DNA of 64,000 bases from Cryptosporangium arvum DSM 44712 (lineage in GTDB: Bacteria; Actinomycetota; Actinomycetes; Mycobacteriales; Cryptosporangiaceae). The stretch spans positions 8,095,913 to 8,159,912 of the forward strand of contig NZ_KK073874.1 of NCBI RefSeq assembly GCF_000585375.1, written 5' to 3'. Below the pieces are notes generated by a model. The model saw only the letters and a list, made by a program, of their open reading frames with translations, was not told the origin of the DNA and ran no database searches. Position 1 is the first letter of the stretch; the number at the start of each line of letters is the position of its first letter. Positions 59,605-64,000 of this stretch are shown piece by piece. A program made the translations under genes and the position numbers.

Positions 59605-61365
59605 ATGCGTCTGCCTCGTCTCAGACTGACCGCCGCCGTTCTTGCTGTCGGCGTCTCGGCCCTCACGCTCGGTATCGCCACCCCCGCCGAGGCCCACAAG
59701 CACCCGACGCCGGTCGAGCTCATCTCCCCGGCGGTCGTCCGGATCATGACCTACGGCAAGGTCAGCATCTCGCTTATCGAACACAACTTCCGCGGTTCCA
59801 CCGGCAACGACATCTCGCTCGTGCAGCGCTCCTACCAACCCCTGCTGGCCACCGGCAGCGGTTCGGTGGTCAACCCGAGCGGCACGATCGTCACGTCGCC
59901 GAGCATCACCGGCGTGGACCTGAAGCGGGCCGCGAACTTCGCGGTCAACAAGATCTTCAACGAGCGGTACGGCGACGGCGCTCCGATGCCGGCCGACCCC
60001 TACAGCAGAGCCAAACCGTCGGCCAACACCGACGACGTGGTCAGCAAGCGGCTGCAGCGCTGCTACTCGGGCAACACGACCGACGAGACCGGCGGCTGCG
60101 TGATCTTCACGCAGGCCGTGGTCACCGTCCAGCCGTTCGTCGCCGACCAGAGCAAGTTCGGTGACCTCCCGGCCGAGGTCGTGTACCCCACCGCGGGCAA
60201 GAAGTCCGACGTCGCGGTGCTGAAGGTCGGCGCGAGCAGCATGCCGTCCGTGGTCATGGGCTCGTCGGCCGACGAGGTCGAGGCGGTCAGCTCGCTCGGC
60301 TTCACCAACACCCCGTCGGACGAGAAGTCGCTGAAGCTCACCCAGGCCCACTTCACGAAGAAGGGCAGCGGCGTCGTCCGGCCGAACGACGACTACCTGG
60401 CGCAGCTGAAGACCGGTTTCGCCAGCGGCATGTCCGGCGGCCCGGTCGTCTCCGAGAAGGGCCAGGTCGTCGGGTTCCTCGCGCAGTCCGGCAACGACAT
60501 CAAGCTGGTCGGGCCCGACGCGATCTCCGAGGCGCTGGCCGCCGTCGGCGTCGAGCCCGAGCGCGGCCCCACCGACCTCGTGTACGAGAACGCGCTGCAC
60601 AACTACAACAACCAGCTCTACACCGCGGCCGCGCCGAACCTGACCCAGGTGCTCAAGCTCTACCCCGGTCACGGGCTGGCCACCGAGAAGCTGGCCACCG
60701 CCCAGCAGCGCAAGGGAACGTCGGCCGACAAGGGCACGAACGGCGCGACCGACACGTCCGGCTTCGGCAACACCGCCGACGGCGGCTCGAGCGACTCCGG
60801 CGGCTCCACGAACATCCTGCTCTGGGGTGGCCTGGCCGCGGTCGTCGTCCTCGCGGTGCTGCTCGGCGTCGTGCTGCTCCGCGGCCGCGGCAAGGGCACT
60901 CCGGTTCCCGACGGCTCGAGCCCCGACCCGAACCTCATGCCCGGCTACGGAGCCCCGTACCCCGGCCAGGCCGGTCCGCCCCCGGGCTGGGTCGATCCGC
61001 GGTACCAGCAGTACGCGGGGCAGCCGTATCCCGGTGTCCCCGCGTACAGCGAGACGCCGTTCCCGGGAGCACCCGACCCGAACTCCGAGGCGCAGACCGT
61101 GCTGCGGTACTCGCCGACGAACCCGCCGCCGGTCAGCGGCGTTCCGGCGGTGGCCGGGCCGTCGGTCCCGGGCGCGAGCAACCCGTCCGGCGCCACCGCG
61201 GTGATCGGCGGCCAGAGCGCCGAGGGCGCGGCCGCACAGCCCGGTTCGCTGGCCGGCGCGCTCGCCACCCACGGCGAGAGCGCCGCCGGCAGCTGCGACC
61301 AGTGCGGGCAGCCGCTCCAGCCGGGGCAGCAGTTCTGCGGATACTGCGGGAACCGGGTGCACTGA
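59605..61365 (+). CDS. Secreted/membrane trypsin-fold pseudoprotease with C-terminal zinc ribbon
   Basis: Encodes 586 residues. Signal peptide (MRLPRLRLTAAVLAVGVSAL, cleavage after residue 30), an S1/HtrA-like beta-barrel (about 75-315), one membrane segment near 408-430, a Pro/Gly-rich linker, and a C-terminal zinc ribbon (CDQCGQPLQPGQQFCGYCGN). The barrel keeps Asp D202 (KSDVAVLKV) and Ser S276 (GMSGGPVV), but the TNAHV histidine site reads TSPSITG (97-103), so it probably cannot cleave. GGAGG eight bases upstream. It is 28 bases before a PknB-type kinase; the two may act together as an envelope sensor. Confidence 0.85.
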   Translation: MRLPRLRLTAAVLAVGVSALTLGIATPAEAHKHPTPVELISPAVVRIMTYGKVSISLIEHNFRGSTGNDISLVQRSYQPLLATGSGSVVNPSGTIVTSPSITGVDLKRAANFAVNKIFNERYGDGAPMPADPYSRAKPSANTDDVVSKRLQRCYSGNTTDETGGCVIFTQAVVTVQPFVADQSKFGDLPAEVVYPTAGKKSDVAVLKVGASSMPSVVMGSSADEVEAVSSLGFTNTPSDEKSLKLTQAHFTKKGSGVVRPNDDYLAQLKTGFASGMSGGPVVSEKGQVVGFLAQSGNDIKLVGPDAISEALAAVGVEPERGPTDLVYENALHNYNNQLYTAAAPNLTQVLKLYPGHGLATEKLATAQQRKGTSADKGTNGATDTSGFGNTADGGSSDSGGSTNILLWGGLAAVVVLAVLLGVVLLRGRGKGTPVPDGSSPDPNLMPGYGAPYPGQAGPPPGWVDPRYQQYAGQPYPGVPAYSETPFPGAPDPNSEAQTVLRYSPTNPPPVSGVPAVAGPSVPGASNPSGATAVIGGQSAEGAAAQPGSLAGALATHGESAAGSCDQCGQPLQPGQQFCGYCGNRVH

Positions 61366-61393
61366 CCGTGTCGAACCCAACCGGTGGTCAGCG

Positions 61394-63370
61394 ATGAGTG
61401 ATCCAGTCGAGTCCGCGCGCCTGGACGGCCTTCGCGCGGCGGGCTACGAGATCCACTCGCTCATCGGGCGCGGGGGGATGGCCTACGTCTACCGCGCTGA
61501 AGACACCCGTCTGGGTCGCATCGTCGCGGTGAAGGTGCTGGCGCCGGAACTCGCCCAGAACGACGAGTTCCGGCAGCGGTTCCTGCGCGAGTCACGCCTG
61601 GCGGCGTCGCTCGATCACCCGAACATCATTCCGATCTACGAGGCCGGCGAGGTCGACGGCCACCTCTACCTCGCGATGCGGTTCGTGGAGGGCGCCGACC
61701 TCAAGGTCGTGCTGAAGCGGCGGGGCACGCTGACCGTCGAAGAGGCGATGACGCTGTTCGGCCAGGTCGGCGCCGCGCTCGACGCCGCCCACCAGGCCGG
61801 GCTCGTGCACCGGGACGTCAAACCCGCGAACATCCTGGTGTCCGCGGCCACCACGCCGGCCGGGCGCGACCACGTCTACCTGAGCGACTTCGGCCTCACC
61901 AAGCGGGCCTCGTCGCTGACCGGCGTCACCGCCACCGGCATCGTCGTCGGCACGATGGACTACGTCGCGCCGGAGCAGATCGGCGGGAAGCCGGTCGACG
62001 CGCGCACCGACGTGTACGCACTCGGCTGCGTGGTCTACCAGGCGCTGACCGGCAAGGTGCCGTTCATCCGCGACGACGACGCCGCGCTGCTCTGGGCGCA
62101 CCTGATGGAGATGCCGACGCCGGTCAGCTCCGTGCGTCCGGAGATCCCGGTCGAGGCCGACCAGGTGATCGCCACCGCGATGGCCAAGGGACCGGAGGGC
62201 CGGTTCGCGTCCTGCGGCGAGTTCATCACCGCTCTCGGGGCGGCGTTCGGCGGCAAGCCGGTGAACCTGCCGACGGCCGCGAGCGGCACGACCGTGAGCC
62301 CGAGCAGCGCGCCGCCCGCGCCGCCGACCCCGCACTCCCCCACCACGCCTCCGCCCGCGTCGGGGCCGCCGTCGTGGACGGCGCCGCCGGCCGCCGGCGC
62401 GCACCCGCAGCAGCAGGGCACTCCGCTGCCGACCGCGCAGTGGACCGGCGGCGAGTACTCGCCGCAGGCCTACTCGCCGCAGAGCGGGCCGCCGGCCGGC
62501 ACCTACCCGAACCAGTACTCGCCGACGCAGTTCCCGCCGGCCGCGTACCCGCACTCGGCACCGCCGCACTCAGCACCGCCGCACTCGGCACCGCCGAGTC
62601 AAGGCCTGCCGTACCCGTACTCCGGGCCGCCGCACCCGGGTTCGAGCCCGCCGTACCAGTACTCCGGGCCGCCGCATCCCTTCTCCGGGCCGCCGCAGGG
62701 CATCAGCGCGCCGCCGCACGTGGCGAGCGGACCGCCGGCCCGGCCGACGAACCCCGACGGCAAGCGCAAGCTGCTGATCGGCGGGCTCGCCGGCCTGCTG
62801 GTGCTGGCGATCGCGCTCGTCGTCGTGCTCGTCGTGAAGCCCTTCCAGGAGGGCACGAAACACTTCACGGCGACGACGACCGTGCCGGTCTCGTTCGACT
62901 ACCCGGAGAGCTGGCAGGCGCACGGCGAGGGCACGAACGTCGTGTTCTCCCCCCACGCCGACGAGGCGTCGACGCTGTTCACCACCACCGGCACGAGCGC
63001 CGGCTGGACGCAGCTCGAACGGGAGCTGCGCAGCGACCCGGACTCCGTCGTCGGTGTCTACACATTCTTCTCCACCACCGCCTTCCCCAACACGGCCGAC
63101 GAACGTCGGGCGTCGCTCATCGCGCAGATGCCGACCACCCTCTCGCTGGATCCGCAGGAGAGCACGGTCATCGACAGCCGCGATTCGACGCTGCACGACG
63201 GGACGCTGCGCCAGGACGGCGGCGACGGTGAACTGCGGATCCGTTGTTTCGTCACCACCGACCCGACGTCGAACCAGACCGTCGTGCTCCTGTTCTTCTC
63301 GTCCGAGGGCGCGTGGAGCAAGAACGAGGGCAAGTTCAAGGCACTGCTCGACTCGGTGAAGTTCAGCTAA
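61394..63370 (+). CDS. Membrane Ser/Thr protein kinase, PknB-like
   Basis: Encodes 658 residues. Kinase domain 15-285 with all key residues: GRGGMAYVY loop, K47, catalytic HRDVKPANIL (D141), SDFGL (D165) and APEQ. A 190-residue Pro/Ser/Tyr-rich juxtamembrane linker (repeated PPHSA units), one membrane segment (GLAGLLVLAIALVVVLVV near 465) and an extracellular domain of about 170 residues that is not PASTA; it begins VPVSFDYPESWQAHG, reminiscent of PsbP/DUF-type lipid or ligand-binding domains. ATG 28 bases after the pseudoprotease, weak ribosome site. Confidence 0.94.
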   Translation: MSDPVESARLDGLRAAGYEIHSLIGRGGMAYVYRAEDTRLGRIVAVKVLAPELAQNDEFRQRFLRESRLAASLDHPNIIPIYEAGEVDGHLYLAMRFVEGADLKVVLKRRGTLTVEEAMTLFGQVGAALDAAHQAGLVHRDVKPANILVSAATTPAGRDHVYLSDFGLTKRASSLTGVTATGIVVGTMDYVAPEQIGGKPVDARTDVYALGCVVYQALTGKVPFIRDDDAALLWAHLMEMPTPVSSVRPEIPVEADQVIATAMAKGPEGRFASCGEFITALGAAFGGKPVNLPTAASGTTVSPSSAPPAPPTPHSPTTPPPASGPPSWTAPPAAGAHPQQQGTPLPTAQWTGGEYSPQAYSPQSGPPAGTYPNQYSPTQFPPAAYPHSAPPHSAPPHSAPPSQGLPYPYSGPPHPGSSPPYQYSGPPHPFSGPPQGISAPPHVASGPPARPTNPDGKRKLLIGGLAGLLVLAIALVVVLVVKPFQEGTKHFTATTTVPVSFDYPESWQAHGEGTNVVFSPHADEASTLFTTTGTSAGWTQLERELRSDPDSVVGVYTFFSTTAFPNTADERRASLIAQMPTTLSLDPQESTVIDSRDSTLHDGTLRQDGGDGELRIRCFVTTDPTSNQTVVLLFFSSEGAWSKNEGKFKALLDSVKFS

Positions 63371-63388
63371 GAGGGGGAATCTCGCTCG

Positions 63389-64000
63389 ATGGAGTGGTCA
63401 GCGCTGTCCATGATCGCGGACAAGGAGCGACGTGAGCTGCTCGCGGTTGCCCGGCGCCGTAAGTTCCGCCGGAACGAAGTTCTGTTCCACGAGGGGGATC
63501 CGGCCAACTCACTGCACCTGATCGAGTCCGGTCACGTCAGCGTGCGGGTCACCACCGGGGCCGGCGACAGCGTGACGCTGGCCGTGCTCGGCCCGGGCGA
63601 GACCGTCGGCGAGCTGGCATTACTGGAGGCCGATCCGTCCAAGGCGGTGCGGTCGGCGACCGTCACCGCGCTGGAGGGCTGCGAGACGCTGTCGCTGCAG
63701 CGCGACCGGTTCGACGCGTTGCGTCAGCAGTACCCCCGTGTCGACCGGGTGCTGGCCGAGCTGCTGGCGAACGAGGTGCGCCGGCTCAACGGCCGGTTGC
63801 TGGAGTTCCTCTACCTGCCGGCCGACAAGCGGGTGCTCCGGCGGCTGGCGACGCTGGCCCGCGCGTACGACGACGGGGTCACCCGCCCGGTCGCGGTACC
63901 GCTGACCCAGGAAGTGATCGCGAGCCTGGCCGGAACTTCGCGTCCCACCACGAACCAGGCATTGCGGGCGGTGGAAGAGGCCGGAATCATCGCGATCGGA
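63389..64000 (+). CDS. Crp/Fnr-family regulator (truncated at window end)
   Basis: 204 codons are visible and the frame stays open to the window end. Cyclic-nucleotide-binding fold: RRNEVLFHEGDPANSLHLIE then PGETVGELALLEADPSKAVR near residue 75, and the DNA-binding domain LTQEVIASLAGTSRPTTNQ near 173. The PTTNQALRAVEEAGII recognition-helix region is typical of the Crp type; the ATVTALEG segment lacks the exact cAMP-binding RTA pattern. GAGGGGG is 11 bases upstream. It follows the kinase by 18 bases and may be its target. Confidence 0.92.
   Translation, partial: MEWSALSMIADKERRELLAVARRRKFRRNEVLFHEGDPANSLHLIESGHVSVRVTTGAGDSVTLAVLGPGETVGELALLEADPSKAVRSATVTALEGCETLSLQRDRFDALRQQYPRVDRVLAELLANEVRRLNGRLLEFLYLPADKRVLRRLATLARAYDDGVTRPVAVPLTQEVIASLAGTSRPTTNQALRAVEEAGIIAIG

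Overview
The window reads as a chromosomal segment of a very GC-rich actinobacterium (Actinomycetota). The evidence is the gene order of the ribosomal/RNA polymerase region, frequent GTG and TTG starts, candidate leaderless transcripts, a mycobacterial-type MhuD heme oxygenase, and a HadA/HadB-like MaoC pair beside rpmG. The genus cannot be fixed from sequence alone; a Cryptosporangium/Frankia-like lineage is a guess. I see no transposase, integrase or CRISPR array.

Region 1 (1-15.4 kb, minus strand) is core information processing. In transcription order it holds rpoB-rpoC, two small DUF4190-like membrane proteins, rpsL-rpsG-fusA-tuf, then the start of the S10 operon (rpsJ-rplC-rplD, cut by the window edge). 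Hairpin terminators follow rpoC, the long DUF4190-like gene and tuf, so these are separate units, and a good promoter precedes rpsL.

Region 2 (15.4-28.7 kb) interrupts the usual rplJ-rplL-rpoB-rpoC linkage. It holds a giant low-complexity PRC-barrel protein and a surface-polysaccharide locus: a nucleotidyltransferase with a CDP-alcohol phosphotransferase, a flippase, GDP-mannose 4,6-dehydratase and GDP-fucose synthase, a glycosyltransferase, an O-antigen-ligase-like protein and a WecG/TagA enzyme. Together these could make and export a fucose-containing polymer with a phospho-alcohol substituent.

Region 3 (28.7-38.9 kb) is the second half of the ribosomal region: tRNA-Trp-secE-nusG-rplK-rplA, then rplJ-rplL behind an L10-type leader, and tRNA-Thr-tRNA-Met-rpmG followed by two MaoC dehydratases. 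It is interrupted by an aminotransferase and by a TetR/MFS efflux pair sharing a 23-bp operator. A gene-free stretch of about 1.2 kb lies between rpmG and the MaoC pair.

Region 4 (38.9-48.5 kb) is a signalling neighbourhood. Two GGDEF-EAL (c-di-GMP) proteins flank a small secreted protein, an M50 metallopeptidase and an ANTAR-PAS protein. Next to them is a compact four-gene operon of Roadblock-like/PATAN-like/Roadblock/Roadblock-like proteins with no kinase or GTPase. This is the most system-like unfamiliar unit here.

Region 5 (48.5-64 kb) is accessory metabolism and regulation: TetR/SDR/esterase, a flavoprotein next to a nitrilase-fold protein that has lost its catalytic residues, a second TetR, and a six-gene minus-strand run (isochorismatase resembling biuret hydrolase, NCS2-like permease, MhuD, unknown, PucR regulator, thioesterase). 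The end carries a secreted trypsin-fold pseudoprotease with a C-terminal zinc ribbon, a PknB-type kinase and a truncated Crp/Fnr regulator, possibly one co-transcribed set.
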